From NCBI RefSeq assembly GCF_008369445.1, contig NZ_VTWH01000001.1, positions 682,001 to 746,000 on the forward strand: a DNA stretch of 64,000 nucleotides, given 5' to 3'. The notes below the pieces were generated by a model, which saw nothing but the letters and a program-made list of their open reading frames with translations, had not been told where the DNA came from and made no database searches. Every line of letters begins with the position of its first letter. The first letter of the stretch is position 1. The stretch comes from Aureimonas fodinaquatilis. GTDB lineage: Bacteria; Pseudomonadota; Alphaproteobacteria; Rhizobiales; Rhizobiaceae. Both the position numbers and the translations under genes were made by a program. Shown piece after piece: positions 36,223 through 45,232 of this stretch.

Positions 36223-38583
36223 ATGAGCGACCTGAAAATCCTGACAGAGCTGGAACGCAAGGTTCTGTGGCTGGCGACATGGATGATTCACAATGCCAAC
36301 CACCTGCGGTCCAATGAAGACGGCCTCAAGGTCGGTGGGCATCAGGCCTCTTCAGCCTCGATGGTCACCATCATGACCGCGCTGTATTTCCACGCTTTGC
36401 GGCCGGAGGACCGCATTGCAGTCAAGCCGCATGCCAGCCCGGTTTTCCACGCTATCCAGTATTTGCTGGGCAACCAGCCGCTGGCCAAATTGCAGAGTTT
36501 TAGGGCCTTTGGCGGCGCGCAGTCCTATCCCTCTCGCACCAAAGACACGGACGATGTGGATTTTTCCACCGGATCGGTTGGGCTGGGCGTTGCCCAGACG
36601 CTGTTTTCAGCGCTGGTGCAGGACTATGTCGGCGCGAAAGGCTGGTCGAAAAACCAGCCAAATGGGCGCATGGTGGCGCTGGTTGGCGATGCTGAAATGG
36701 ATGAGGGCAACATCTTTGAGGCCCTGCTGGAAGGCTGGAAACACGGGCTGAAAAACACCTGGTGGGTGGTGGACTACAACCGGCAAAGTCTGGATGCCAA
36801 TGTGCGCGAAGGGTTGTGGTCGCGTTTCGAGACCATGTTCCGCAACTTTGGCTGGGATGTTGTGGTGCTGAAATATGGCCAGTTGCAGCAGGCCGCATTT
36901 GCCGAGCCGGGTGGCGAACGATTGCGAGAGTGGATTGATGCCTGCCCGAACCAGCTTTACTCTGCGCTGACCTATCAGGGCGGAGCAGCCTGGCGCAAGC
37001 GGCTTCAGGAAGATCTGGGCGATCAGGGTGCGGTGTCACAGCTTTTGGAAAGACGCAGTGACGATGAATTGTCGGCACTGATGAACAATCTGGGTGGCCA
37101 TGATCTGGCTTCCATGCTGGACGCTTTTGAACAGGCCCGGACCCATGAACGGCCCGTCTGCTTCATTGCCTATACGATCAAGGGTTTTGGCCTGCCGCTG
37201 GCCGGACACAAGGACAATCACGCCGGGCTGATGACCGGCGCACAGCTTGAAACCTTGCAGCAGAGAATGGCGGTGCGGCCCGGTCATGAGTGGGAGCCCT
37301 TTGAGGGTCTGGCGATCGCTCCGCAGGCGGCCCAGGCATTTCTGCAATCTGTGCCATTCATCCAGCGCGGCCCGCGGCGCTATGAAGCCCCGGCAATTAC
37401 TGTGCCGGAGCAACTGGATTTTTCGGCACAGGCCACGATGTCCACACAGCAGGGTTTTGGCCTTGTCATGCATGAAATTGCCAAGTCGGATACGCCCTTT
37501 GCCAGCAGGGTGGTGACAACCTCGCCCGATGTGACTGTTTCGACCAATCTGGGCGCATGGGTCAACCGGCGAGGATTGTTTGCCAAGGAAGCAATGGCTG
37601 ATCTGTTCCGGGCAGAGAGGGTGCCTTCCACATACAATTGGGCATTTTCTCCAAACGGCCAGCATATGGAACTGGGCATTGCCGAAATGAACCTGTTCAT
37701 CATGCTGTCGGCGCTGGGCCTGTCCCATTCGATTTTTGGCGAAAGGCTTCTGCCGGTTGGCACCCTGTATGACCCTTTCATCAAGCGCGGCCTGGATGCG
37801 CTGAACTATGCCTGTTACCAGGATGCGCGTTTCATGCTCGTGGCAACGCCTTCCGGGGTAACGCTGGCACCGGAGGGCGGAGCGCACCAGTCCATTGCCA
37901 CGCCATTGATCGGCATGGCGCAAGATGGGCTGGCCAGTTTTGAGCCGGCCTTTGTTGATGAGCTGGCAACGATGATGCGCTGGGGCTTCGACCATATGCA
38001 GCGCGATGGTGATGGCGAGGAAAAAGGTGGCTCGGTCTATTTGCGGCTTTCCACTCGGGTGATCGAGCAGCCAAAGCGCATCATGACACCGGAATTGCAG
38101 AACGACATTGTTGGTGGCGGCTACTGGATGCGCAAACCGGGTCCGAATGCGCAGGTGATTGTTGCCTATAGCGGGGCCGTTGCGCCGGAGGCTATCGAAG
38201 CCGTGGGAATGATGGGTGAAGACCGCCGCGATGTTGGTTTGCTTGCGGTGACGTCTGCGGACAGGCTGCATGGTGGCTGGACTGCGGCGCAGCGCGCACG
38301 CCAGACGGGTTCAGGCGCTGCAAGCAGCCATGTTGAACAATTGCTGGCTGACATACCGCCACACTGCGCCATTGTTAGCGTGGTGGATGGCCACCCGGCA
38401 ACGCTGGGCTGGCTGGGCGCTGTGCATGGCCACCGCACCCGCGCATTGGGTGTGGAGCATTTTGGCCAGACCGGCAGGATTGCCGATCTGTACCGCCATT
38501 ATGGCATTGATGCTGCCGGAATTGCCGCCGCTGCACAGGCCATGACGCCGGGCAAACCAATTCGCCATTTGCGCGCGGTGTAG
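36223..38583 (+). CDS. Homodimeric 2-oxoacid dehydrogenase E1 (AceE/MdeB-like)
   Basis: 786-residue thiamine-diphosphate enzyme of the single-chain AceE family, shorter than AceE (about 887). The ThDP-Mg motif begins GDAEMDEG at 155-162 and ends with DYNRQSLD. An N-terminal HQASSASMVTIMTALYF and a transketolase-type pyrimidine domain with HMELGIAEMNLFIMLSALGLS (about 485-505) are present. It would decarboxylate pyruvate, 2-oxobutyrate or a similar acid and acylate an E2 lipoyl group; no E2/E3 genes are nearby. The Lrp neighbour suggests MdeB-type 2-oxobutyrate use. ATG at 36223 has GGGGAGAG upstream. Confidence 0.82.
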   Translation: MSDLKILTELERKVLWLATWMIHNANHLRSNEDGLKVGGHQASSASMVTIMTALYFHALRPEDRIAVKPHASPVFHAIQYLLGNQPLAKLQSFRAFGGAQSYPSRTKDTDDVDFSTGSVGLGVAQTLFSALVQDYVGAKGWSKNQPNGRMVALVGDAEMDEGNIFEALLEGWKHGLKNTWWVVDYNRQSLDANVREGLWSRFETMFRNFGWDVVVLKYGQLQQAAFAEPGGERLREWIDACPNQLYSALTYQGGAAWRKRLQEDLGDQGAVSQLLERRSDDELSALMNNLGGHDLASMLDAFEQARTHERPVCFIAYTIKGFGLPLAGHKDNHAGLMTGAQLETLQQRMAVRPGHEWEPFEGLAIAPQAAQAFLQSVPFIQRGPRRYEAPAITVPEQLDFSAQATMSTQQGFGLVMHEIAKSDTPFASRVVTTSPDVTVSTNLGAWVNRRGLFAKEAMADLFRAERVPSTYNWAFSPNGQHMELGIAEMNLFIMLSALGLSHSIFGERLLPVGTLYDPFIKRGLDALNYACYQDARFMLVATPSGVTLAPEGGAHQSIATPLIGMAQDGLASFEPAFVDELATMMRWGFDHMQRDGDGEEKGGSVYLRLSTRVIEQPKRIMTPELQNDIVGGGYWMRKPGPNAQVIVAYSGAVAPEAIEAVGMMGEDRRDVGLLAVTSADRLHGGWTAAQRARQTGSGAASSHVEQLLADIPPHCAIVSVVDGHPATLGWLGAVHGHRTRALGVEHFGQTGRIADLYRHYGIDAAGIAAAAQAMTPGKPIRHLRAV

Positions 38584-38600
38584 TCTGGGGCATTGCCCGT

Positions 38601-39194
38601 TCAAGTGATCGCAAGACCACCGGGATCGGCCCTTGTGTTGCAGGCTTCCAGCTGGTCCCGCGTATCAATGTCGGGCAGTGCGCTGGCCGGTAGAATAACC
38701 TTATGCACAGTGTCCAGTCCGGCAAGATATTTGCGTGCGCCCTTGTCTCCGGTCATTGCGCACAAGGCAGGGAAATGAGCTTGCGAAAACGCCACCGGCG
38801 GCATCACAGTCTGGCCGTTGCTGGCCGCTGCCGGGGCATCATCACAAGCAGATAAAACGGCGGCAAGATTGGCCGCGCTGACAAAAGGCATGTCGGCCAG
38901 AGCAATGATAATCCGCTCCGCGCCCAGTTTCTGCGCGTGGGAAACTGCGCAGGACATGCTGCCTGATTGCTGAGTTTCGGGTGGCACGGTCAGAATTTCA
39001 AAACCACATGCGCTCAAAACTGCGCCAACTTGTGGATCGGCAATGGTGGCAATGTGCCAGTTTGCTGCCACTGCAGCCATAGCGCGGGCCGCATGCACGC
39101 ACAATGGCAGGCCGCGAAACTCTGCCAGCAGTTTGTTGTCCGGGCCAAAGCGGGTGGAAGTGCCTGCTGCCAGTAATATGGCTGCGGTGCGCAT
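38601..39194 (-). CDS. mocA: Molybdenum cofactor nucleotidyltransferase (MocA/MobA-like)
   Basis: 197-residue NTP-transferase. The N-terminal LAAGTSTRFGPDNKLLAEF motif (about 8-26) binds the nucleotide, and LADMPFVSAANL (about 98-109) holds the metal-binding Asp region. MocA adds CMP to the molybdopterin pterin, the form used by xanthine dehydrogenase-family enzymes. It is last in the molybdenum hydroxylase operon, 3 bp after xdhC, which fits cofactor maturation for the hydroxylase. MobA is less likely given that context. Confidence 0.88.
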   Translation of the reverse strand: MRTAAILLAAGTSTRFGPDNKLLAEFRGLPLCVHAARAMAAVAANWHIATIADPQVGAVLSACGFEILTVPPETQQSGSMSCAVSHAQKLGAERIIIALADMPFVSAANLAAVLSACDDAPAAASNGQTVMPPVAFSQAHFPALCAMTGDKGARKYLAGLDTVHKVILPASALPDIDTRDQLEACNTRADPGGLAIT

Positions 39195-39197
39195 CAG

Positions 39198-40232
39198 TCA
39201 GGCCTCACTGGCCGCAGCATCGCGATAGCGGCCAATATCCTTGCTGGGAAGCAGGCTGGTTGGCGGTGTTTCGCCGATTTTCTGCATTTTTTCCAGAATT
39301 TCGGCCAGGACTGAAACCGCCAATGTGCGCGGATCCCGGGCGGAGCGAACAAGACCGATCGGCCCGTGCAACCGCGCAAGCTCCACCGGGCTGACACCGC
39401 GCCGCACCAGCTCGCGGAGCCGGGTTTCACGTGCCTGCAGGCTGCCTTGCGCGCCAATGTAAAAGGCGTTTGTGCACAGCAATTGCTCCAATACGGGAAT
39501 TTCCCGCTCATGCTCATGGTAAAACAGGGCGGCGGCGGTGTGTTGGTCAACGGTAATAAATTCCGGAAAACCGGATTCGTGAATGCGCTGGATGCGCAAG
39601 CCGATGTTCTGCGCGCCGAGCAGCGTTTCCGCGTCATGCGACATCAGCACGGCGCTGTAATGTGCAGCGTGCAGCAGCCCGGCGAAGATGAGCGCTTCTG
39701 TGCCTTTGCCAAAGATCAGAAACCGCGTTTCCGGAACGATGCGCACGTGAAACAATCCGTCATGAAAGCCAGTCTGGCGCTCCATCGCAATATGACTAAG
39801 GCCGGTTATGACGTTAAAGGCCAGCGCGAAACTTTGCCGTGTTTCGTGAAGGTTGTGCGCCTGCTGCAACCTGGGCAGCGACGGGCGCGGCACAAGCAGA
39901 ATTTCCAGCCCGCCACCGCAGGGCAGAACGATGTCAAAAAATGGCGAGCCCTTGCCATAGCGCAATGTAACCGGGTTCCCGCTCTTCAAAGCCTTTTTGG
40001 CATGGAGGGCCAGATCCGCCTCCACACAGCCAGATGAAAGACTGCCCACCTGCTGGCCATTGGCCAGAAATGCCATCATGGCGCCGACCGGGCGATAGGA
40101 TGGGCCATCCACCGCAGTGATGATTGCCAGAACGCCATTGCCATCATGCGCTGCAAGCTCTGCCAGCGGTGCGCCGACATCCAGCAAATACAATGGCAGA
40201 GGGTGGGAAGAGGAGCCGGACACGTGCGCCAC
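39198..40232 (-). CDS. xdhC: XdhC/CoxI family molybdoenzyme maturation protein
   Basis: 344-residue XdhC-family protein. The N-terminal XdhC_CoxI domain includes VDGPSYRPVGAMMAF and GSLSSGCVEADL (about 40-75). The C-terminal Rossmann-like XdhC domain (about 190-320) includes YIGAQGSLQARETRLRELVRRG and LHGPIGL. It binds and sulfurates the Mo cofactor and loads it into the hydroxylase. Start is GTG at 40232 with a weak ribosome-binding site; it follows coxG by 15 bp. Confidence 0.9.
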   Translation of the reverse strand: MAHVSGSSSHPLPLYLLDVGAPLAELAAHDGNGVLAIITAVDGPSYRPVGAMMAFLANGQQVGSLSSGCVEADLALHAKKALKSGNPVTLRYGKGSPFFDIVLPCGGGLEILLVPRPSLPRLQQAHNLHETRQSFALAFNVITGLSHIAMERQTGFHDGLFHVRIVPETRFLIFGKGTEALIFAGLLHAAHYSAVLMSHDAETLLGAQNIGLRIQRIHESGFPEFITVDQHTAAALFYHEHEREIPVLEQLLCTNAFYIGAQGSLQARETRLRELVRRGVSPVELARLHGPIGLVRSARDPRTLAVSVLAEILEKMQKIGETPPTSLLPSKDIGRYRDAAASEA

Positions 40233-40247
40233 TTTCAGATTGTCGCT

Positions 40248-40688
40248 TTAAGAGTTCAACCTATGGCTGAAATTTGTGAAGAATTCCTGAGCCAGCTTGT
40301 TGGTGGTGGACTGGATCAGGCGGCTTCCCAGAGATGCAAGTTTGCCGCCAAGTGCCGCATCCGCAGTGTAGCGCAGGATCGTGCCGCCCTCGGCAGGTTC
40401 AAGCTCCACCCTAGCAGAGCCCTTGGCGTAGCCTGCCACACCGCCAGAGCCTTTGCCAGTCAGCAGGCAGGAGTGCGGTGCGTTGATGTCGGAAATTTCC
40501 ACATCACCTTTGAACTGCGCGGAAACAGGCCCGATCTTGAGCTTGACCGTCGCGGCAAAGGCATTATCGGCTGTCTGCTCCAGGGCGGTGCAACCCGGAA
40601 TTGCCTCTGCCAGAACAGCGCTGTCAAACAGTGCCGCCCAGACAACCTCAGGCGGCTGGTCAAGCTGGTGGGTTCCGGTCAGTTCCAT
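40248..40688 (-). CDS. coxG: CoxG-family (SRPBCC fold) protein
   Basis: 146-residue SRPBCC/START-fold protein. It opens MELTGTHQLDQPPEVVWAALFDS and continues to IPGCTALEQ, the hallmark of CoxG (carbon monoxide dehydrogenase subunit G). The C terminus lacks the hydrophobic tail found in membrane-anchored CoxG proteins, so it may be soluble. It overlaps the large-subunit stop by 10 bp. Its function is poorly defined in general; it is thought to help place or mature the molybdenum hydroxylase. Confidence 0.87.
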   Translation of the reverse strand: MELTGTHQLDQPPEVVWAALFDSAVLAEAIPGCTALEQTADNAFAATVKLKIGPVSAQFKGDVEISDINAPHSCLLTGKGSGGVAGYAKGSARVELEPAEGGTILRYTADAALGGKLASLGSRLIQSTTNKLAQEFFTNFSHRLNS

Positions 40689-43072
40689 TCATCATTCCCT
40701 TTTTGAGTGCCAACGCCCAGAGCGGCAAGAACGCGGGCCGGGGTCATCGGGGTTGTGGTCAGGCGCGCGCCAAAAGGCGCAAGCGCATCATTGATTGCGT
40801 TCATCACCGCAGCGCCGGATGCCGCAGTCCCAGCTTCCCCGACACCTTTTGCACCCAGCAGAGTATCTTCCGTCGGGGTTTCCACATGGCCAATTTCCAT
40901 GTCGGGCATTTCACAGGCCATTGGCACAAGGTAGTCGGCCAACGAGCCATTCAACAGTTGCCCATTCTCGTCATAAAGGCATTCTTCAAACAGGGCTGCG
41001 CCAAGCCCTTGAACCACACCCCCGCGTATTTGCTCGTCCACCAGCAGCGGGTTGATAATGCGGCCGCAATCTTCCACCACCCAGTGTTTCAGCAGCTTGA
41101 CCAGCCCGGTCTCAACATCCACCTCGACCAGTGACGCCTGAATTCCGTTGGTGAAACCGAATGGAAAACCTGATGGGGCAAAATGCCGGGCCACGGTCAG
41201 GGAAGTGTCCAGGCCTTGTGGCAGCGTGTCCGGCCGGTAAGTGGCAATGCGGCCAAGTTCTGCAAGGGACAGGCGCTCTGTCCCCGTTTCAGCCTCGACC
41301 ACGGCGCCATTGCGCAGCGCCAGCCTGTCTGGCGTGGTCTGAAGAATTCCGGCGGCAATGGCGGTGATCTTGTCTGCAAGGTCGCGCCCGGCACGCAAAG
41401 CGGTTTCGCCGCCAATGCCCGCCCCACGACAAGCCCATGTTGCCCCGCCAGAGGGCGTCGCATCCGTATCGCCCGTTGTGACCTTGACCTGCTCGGGCGC
41501 AACGCCAAGCTGGTCGGCAACAATCTGCGCAATAATGGTTTCAGTGCCCTGGCCCTGCTCGGTAACGGAAATGGCGCAATGCACCTCGCCACCGGGCGTC
41601 AGGCGCACAATCGCGCCATCCTGCGCGGAAATGCGCGCTCCGCCGACGCCATAAAATGCTGCGCCGGGGTTGGTTATTTCCACAAATGTTGCCAATCCGA
41701 TGCCACGATGAATGCCTTTTTGCCGCAGCGCTGCCTGCTCCTGCCGCAGGGTGTCATAGTCCATCATGTCATGCAGCTTTTGCAGGCACTTTTCATGACT
41801 GAGCTTTTCAAACCGGTAGCCGGTTGCCGAGGCGCAAGGGTAGCTGTCGTCACGCAGAACATTGCGTGCGCGGATCTCGAACGGGTCGATGTTCATTTCC
41901 CGCGCCGCCTGGTCCAGCAGCTCTTCCGTAACCATGCAGGCAACCGGGTGCCCGACGGCGCGGTACTGGCTTGTCTGCACCTTGTTCTGAAACAGCACAG
42001 TCAGGCGGCCATGGTAATCGGCCATTTGATAGGGCGCGCCCATGAGCCGGAATGCCTGGTTGCCCTCCACCACAGACGTGCGGGGATAGGCGGAAAACGC
42101 GCCAATGGGTGCGTGATCCTCGACCTCCATAGCCAGAATTGCGCCATCGTCATCCAGCGCCATGCGCGCCTTCACATGGTGGTCGCGGGCATGAATGTCC
42201 GTCAAAAAACTTTCCAGCCTATCAGCAACAAAACGCACCGGGCGGTGCAGGGCCATGGCGGCGGCAACAGCGGCCATTTCCTCATTGTACAAATGCAGCT
42301 TCATGCCAAAACTGCCGCCAACATCCGGCGCAATGACCCGCACCTTGTTGTCGGGCAGGCCGAAGTGGCGTGCATAAATGTCCTGAAACTGAAAAGGTGT
42401 CTGGGTGCCGTGGTGCACGGTCAACTGCCGGGCAGCAGGGTCATAATCTGCCACAATGGCGCGCGGCTCCAGCGTCACCGCTGTATGGCGACCACTGGCA
42501 TATGTGCCCTCCACCACATGTGAAGCGCGGGCGAATGCCGCATCAAAGCCCGCTGTCTTCAACGTGTTGCGAAAGCAGATATTGTTTTCCAGCCCTGGAG
42601 CGGCGGGCGCCGTCTGCGGGTCCATTGCCGCTTCCACTCCGCAAACCGGCGGCATTTCCTCCAGATCAAACAGAATGACCTCGCAGGCGTCCTCCGCCTC
42701 GGCGCGGCTGTGCGCCACAACCATGGCAACGGGGTGTCCTGCCCAGAGGACTTCGCCCTCTGCCAATATATTCTGCGGTGCAGACACCATGCCGGCAAAG
42801 TGGTCCAGATGGCTGGTCCAGGGCTGGCACTTCGGGTTCAAATCTGCCGCCGTGTAAACCGCAACAACGCCCGGCATTGCTAAAGCGTCTGCCGTGTCGA
42901 GCGCAACAATTTTGCCGCGTGCCATAGGGCTGCGCAAAAAGGCTGCGTGCAGCATGCGCGGCAATTGCAGATCCGTTACATACTGGCCCCGCCCTGCCAG
43001 ATGGCGAAGGGCGTTTTGCCGTCTTGTCGCACGGCCAATATGCCCGGAAGAAGCTGGACGATCCGCCCTCAT
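40679..43072 (-). CDS. coxL: Molybdenum hydroxylase large subunit (CoxL/XdhB-like)
   Basis: 797-residue molybdopterin-binding catalytic subunit. The Ald_Xan_dh_C N-terminal domain spans about 15-130 and the Mo-binding domain about 140-770. GGSFGMKLHLYNEE near 250-265 and the catalytic GVGEAGT glutamate E746 are present. At the active-site loop it has YRAVGHP at 370-376, not AYRCSFR (CO dehydrogenase form I) or AYRGAGR (form II), so CO oxidation is unlikely; an aldehyde or N-heterocycle is more plausible. Coupled to coxS by ATGA. Confidence 0.88.
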   Translation of the reverse strand: MRADRPASSGHIGRATRRQNALRHLAGRGQYVTDLQLPRMLHAAFLRSPMARGKIVALDTADALAMPGVVAVYTAADLNPKCQPWTSHLDHFAGMVSAPQNILAEGEVLWAGHPVAMVVAHSRAEAEDACEVILFDLEEMPPVCGVEAAMDPQTAPAAPGLENNICFRNTLKTAGFDAAFARASHVVEGTYASGRHTAVTLEPRAIVADYDPAARQLTVHHGTQTPFQFQDIYARHFGLPDNKVRVIAPDVGGSFGMKLHLYNEEMAAVAAAMALHRPVRFVADRLESFLTDIHARDHHVKARMALDDDGAILAMEVEDHAPIGAFSAYPRTSVVEGNQAFRLMGAPYQMADYHGRLTVLFQNKVQTSQYRAVGHPVACMVTEELLDQAAREMNIDPFEIRARNVLRDDSYPCASATGYRFEKLSHEKCLQKLHDMMDYDTLRQEQAALRQKGIHRGIGLATFVEITNPGAAFYGVGGARISAQDGAIVRLTPGGEVHCAISVTEQGQGTETIIAQIVADQLGVAPEQVKVTTGDTDATPSGGATWACRGAGIGGETALRAGRDLADKITAIAAGILQTTPDRLALRNGAVVEAETGTERLSLAELGRIATYRPDTLPQGLDTSLTVARHFAPSGFPFGFTNGIQASLVEVDVETGLVKLLKHWVVEDCGRIINPLLVDEQIRGGVVQGLGAALFEECLYDENGQLLNGSLADYLVPMACEMPDMEIGHVETPTEDTLLGAKGVGEAGTAASGAAVMNAINDALAPFGARLTTTPMTPARVLAALGVGTQKGNDEWN

Positions 43073-43557
43073 GCTGCGCCCCGCGCTGCTTGCTGACGCT
43101 GCGTTGCCGTGGCGGCAATGGCGTCAACAATGGCTTCATAGCCAGTGCAGCGGCAGTAATTGCCCGACAAGGCTGCGCGTATGCTTTCCCGGTCCGGCAC
43201 AGCCTCGCGCAGCAAAAGTGCATGGGCGCTGATCAGCATGCCGGATGTGCAATAGCCGCACTGCAGCGCATTGCGTTCGTGGAAACTGGTTTGAAGATCG
43301 CGCAGCAGACCCTGTTCCGCCAGACCCTCGATGGTCTGTATCTCTTCGTTGGCAGCCTGTACTGCCAGCACTAGGCAGGAATTGACTGGCTGTTCATTGA
43401 GCAGCACCATACACGCACCGCAGACGCCCATTTCACAGCCGGTGTGGGTGCCGGTCAGCCGCAAACGATCGCGCAGAAAGTCGGCAAGGCTGGTTCGAGG
43501 CTCAACAAGATCGGCGATCCGCTCGCCATTCACGGTCAGCTCTACCGGCATTTTCAT
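43069..43557 (-). CDS. coxS: Molybdenum hydroxylase [2Fe-2S] small subunit (CoxS-like)
   Basis: 162-residue electron-transfer subunit. The plant-type [2Fe-2S] cluster is ligated by C41, C46, C49 and C61; the second cluster motifs are LQCGYCTSGM and NYCRCTGY in the C-terminal helical domain. Full length for the family. The start at 43557 overlaps the coxM stop (ATGA); a second in-frame ATG is two codons later. Confidence 0.92.
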   Translation of the reverse strand: MKMPVELTVNGERIADLVEPRTSLADFLRDRLRLTGTHTGCEMGVCGACMVLLNEQPVNSCLVLAVQAANEEIQTIEGLAEQGLLRDLQTSFHERNALQCGYCTSGMLISAHALLLREAVPDRESIRAALSGNYCRCTGYEAIVDAIAATATQRQQAARGAA

Positions 43558-44432
43558 GCTGCGCGCTCCTGTTGTTCGGGTGCTGCAAGCTGGGTCAGCA
43601 TGCGGCGCAAAAGCACCTGCGCCAGATGCAGCCGCACGGCACCGGGCATCGTCACATCATCATCGGGGGCGATGTCGTCTGCCAGCGCTGACACCGTGCC
43701 GGCAATTGCGTTTTCCGACAAAGACAGGCCGACCAGTGCGTCCTGCGCGGCCTGCGCCCGCATGGGGGTTGGCCCGACCGAGTGCAGGCAGATATCTGCG
43801 GCAGTTACGACACGGGTTTCAACCAGCAACCTTATGGCCGCACCAACCAGCGCAAAATCGCCATGGCGGCGAGCAATCTCGTCAAAACTGCTGATGCAAC
43901 CCGCTGGGGAAGGGGGAATGGTAATCGAAACCAGTATTTCCCCCGGCTTCAGCGCCGTTGTGTACAGGTCTTGAAAAAATGCGTCTGCCGCAACCTCACG
44001 CGTGCCATTTGGCCCGGCTATTTCAAGAACACCGTGCGATGCGCGCACCGCTGCCGGAAACTCGGATGCCGGGTCGGCCAAAACCATATTTCCGCCAAGA
44101 GTGGCGCGGTTGCGGATGGATGTGTGTGCAACAAAGGGGGCGGCCATGGACAGCAATGGCGCATGGTCTGCCACCAGTTTGTCTTGTCGCAAAATTTCGT
44201 GCCTTGTCATTGCACCAATGCGCAAGCCGGCGGGAGTGAGGACTATGCCGCCAAGCTCGGCGATGCCGGAAATATCAATCAACAAAGCCGGGGCCTGCAG
44301 TCGCAGCGCCAGCGAGGGCAGAATGCTCTGACCACCGGCGAGATACAGTGCCTCACCATCAAAGCCGGAATAAATATCCATCGCCTGCGCAATGCTGCTG
44401 GCACGCTGATAGTCGAATGGCGGTGATTTCAT
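43554..44432 (-). CDS. coxM: Molybdenum hydroxylase FAD-binding medium subunit (CoxM-like)
   Basis: 292-residue FAD subunit of the CO dehydrogenase/xanthine dehydrogenase class. The two family FAD motifs are visible: YLAGGQSILPSLALRL near 32-47 and TSIRNRATLGGNMVLADPASE near 105-125. The C-terminal CO_deh_flav_C domain starts near 180. First gene of the six-gene operon, with the TetR-type operators directly upstream. Confidence 0.92.
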   Translation of the reverse strand: MKSPPFDYQRASSIAQAMDIYSGFDGEALYLAGGQSILPSLALRLQAPALLIDISGIAELGGIVLTPAGLRIGAMTRHEILRQDKLVADHAPLLSMAAPFVAHTSIRNRATLGGNMVLADPASEFPAAVRASHGVLEIAGPNGTREVAADAFFQDLYTTALKPGEILVSITIPPSPAGCISSFDEIARRHGDFALVGAAIRLLVETRVVTAADICLHSVGPTPMRAQAAQDALVGLSLSENAIAGTVSALADDIAPDDDVTMPGAVRLHLAQVLLRRMLTQLAAPEQQERAA

Positions 44433-44468
44433 CCGGCAATTGCTCCGTGGTCAGGCCGATGCAATTTG

Positions 44469-44482
44469 TAACCATTTGGTTA
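44469..44482. promoter_or_regulatory. Candidate TetR operator, copy 1
   Basis: TAACCA-TT-TGGTTA, perfect 6-bp arms. It is 37 bp upstream of coxM and 50 bp from a second, imperfect copy. Confidence 0.6.
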
Positions 44483-44518
44483 TAAGTTGCATGTCGGGTC
44501 AGATCATGCAAGTACAAA

Positions 44519-44532
44519 TAACCGTTTGGTCA
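44519..44532. promoter_or_regulatory. Candidate TetR operator, copy 2
   Basis: TAACCG-TT-TGGTCA, the same motif with two changes, starting exactly 50 bp after copy 1 (about five helical turns, same DNA face). It lies 60 bp upstream of the tetR-like gene, so the pair could repress both divergent promoters. Confidence 0.55.
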
Positions 44533-44591
44533 CTTTTACCATCGCCTGAAACGGTCTAGAGGGTGTTGATGAAACCTGATGGAGCCGGGAC

Positions 44592-45227
44592 ATGGACCAG
44601 CCATTGCGCCAGCGGCAACGCAAGAACATGCGGGGCGAGGAGCGGGAACAGCACATCCTGGAAGGTGCCGTGCGCTTTTTTGCCGAATGCGGGTTTGACG
44701 GCCAGACGCGAGAGCTGGCCAAGCGGCTTGGCATTTCACATGCGGTGATCTACCGGCATTTCGACAGCAAGGAAGCCTTGATCGAGCGGGTGTATGAGCA
44801 TGTCTATACCAGCCGCTGGCAGGCCGAATGGCAGGACTGGATCATTGATCGCAGCCAGCCGCTGGAAAACCGGATGGTGCGTTTTTACCAGGCTTACGCC
44901 GCTTGCGTGTTTGAATATGAATGGGTGCGGATATTCATTGCGTCCGGCCTGAACTCCTATGGCTTGCCCCAGCGCTATCTGGACATTGTCCGCACGCGCA
45001 TCATTCTTCCGGCCATAGCTGAAATGCGCCAAGAGCTGAACCTGCCGCAGCATGCACCGCAAGAGGCGGAGGAAGAATTGTTCTGGGCGCTGCATGGCGG
45101 CGTCTTTTACATGGCCATCCGCAAATATATTTACGAAACAAAGGTCACAGACGATGTTGAGGCGGCTGTGACCCGCACGGTCAAGGCGTTTTTTGGCGGT
45201 GTGCCTGCCATTTTCAGGGCCGGGTAG
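44592..45227 (+). CDS. TetR-family transcriptional regulator
   Basis: 211-residue regulator. The N-terminal TetR helix-turn-helix spans about 15-62 (ILEGAVRFFAECGFDGQTRELAKRLGISHAVIYRHF), and the rest is a helical ligand domain with a short hydrophobic tail. ATG at 44592 follows GGAGCCGGG. Divergent from the molybdenum hydroxylase operon, with two candidate palindromic operators in the gap, so it probably represses that operon and itself and responds to the substrate. Its stop is 5 bp from the convergent copper gene stop. Confidence 0.9.
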   Translation: MDQPLRQRQRKNMRGEEREQHILEGAVRFFAECGFDGQTRELAKRLGISHAVIYRHFDSKEALIERVYEHVYTSRWQAEWQDWIIDRSQPLENRMVRFYQAYAACVFEYEWVRIFIASGLNSYGLPQRYLDIVRTRIILPAIAEMRQELNLPQHAPQEAEEELFWALHGGVFYMAIRKYIYETKVTDDVEAAVTRTVKAFFGGVPAIFRAG

Positions 45228-45232
45228 CTGAG

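Noticed and set aside
40679-44432. Carbon monoxide dehydrogenase
   Set aside because: The active-site loop is YRAVGHP, not a CODH signature, and coxDEF genes are absent.
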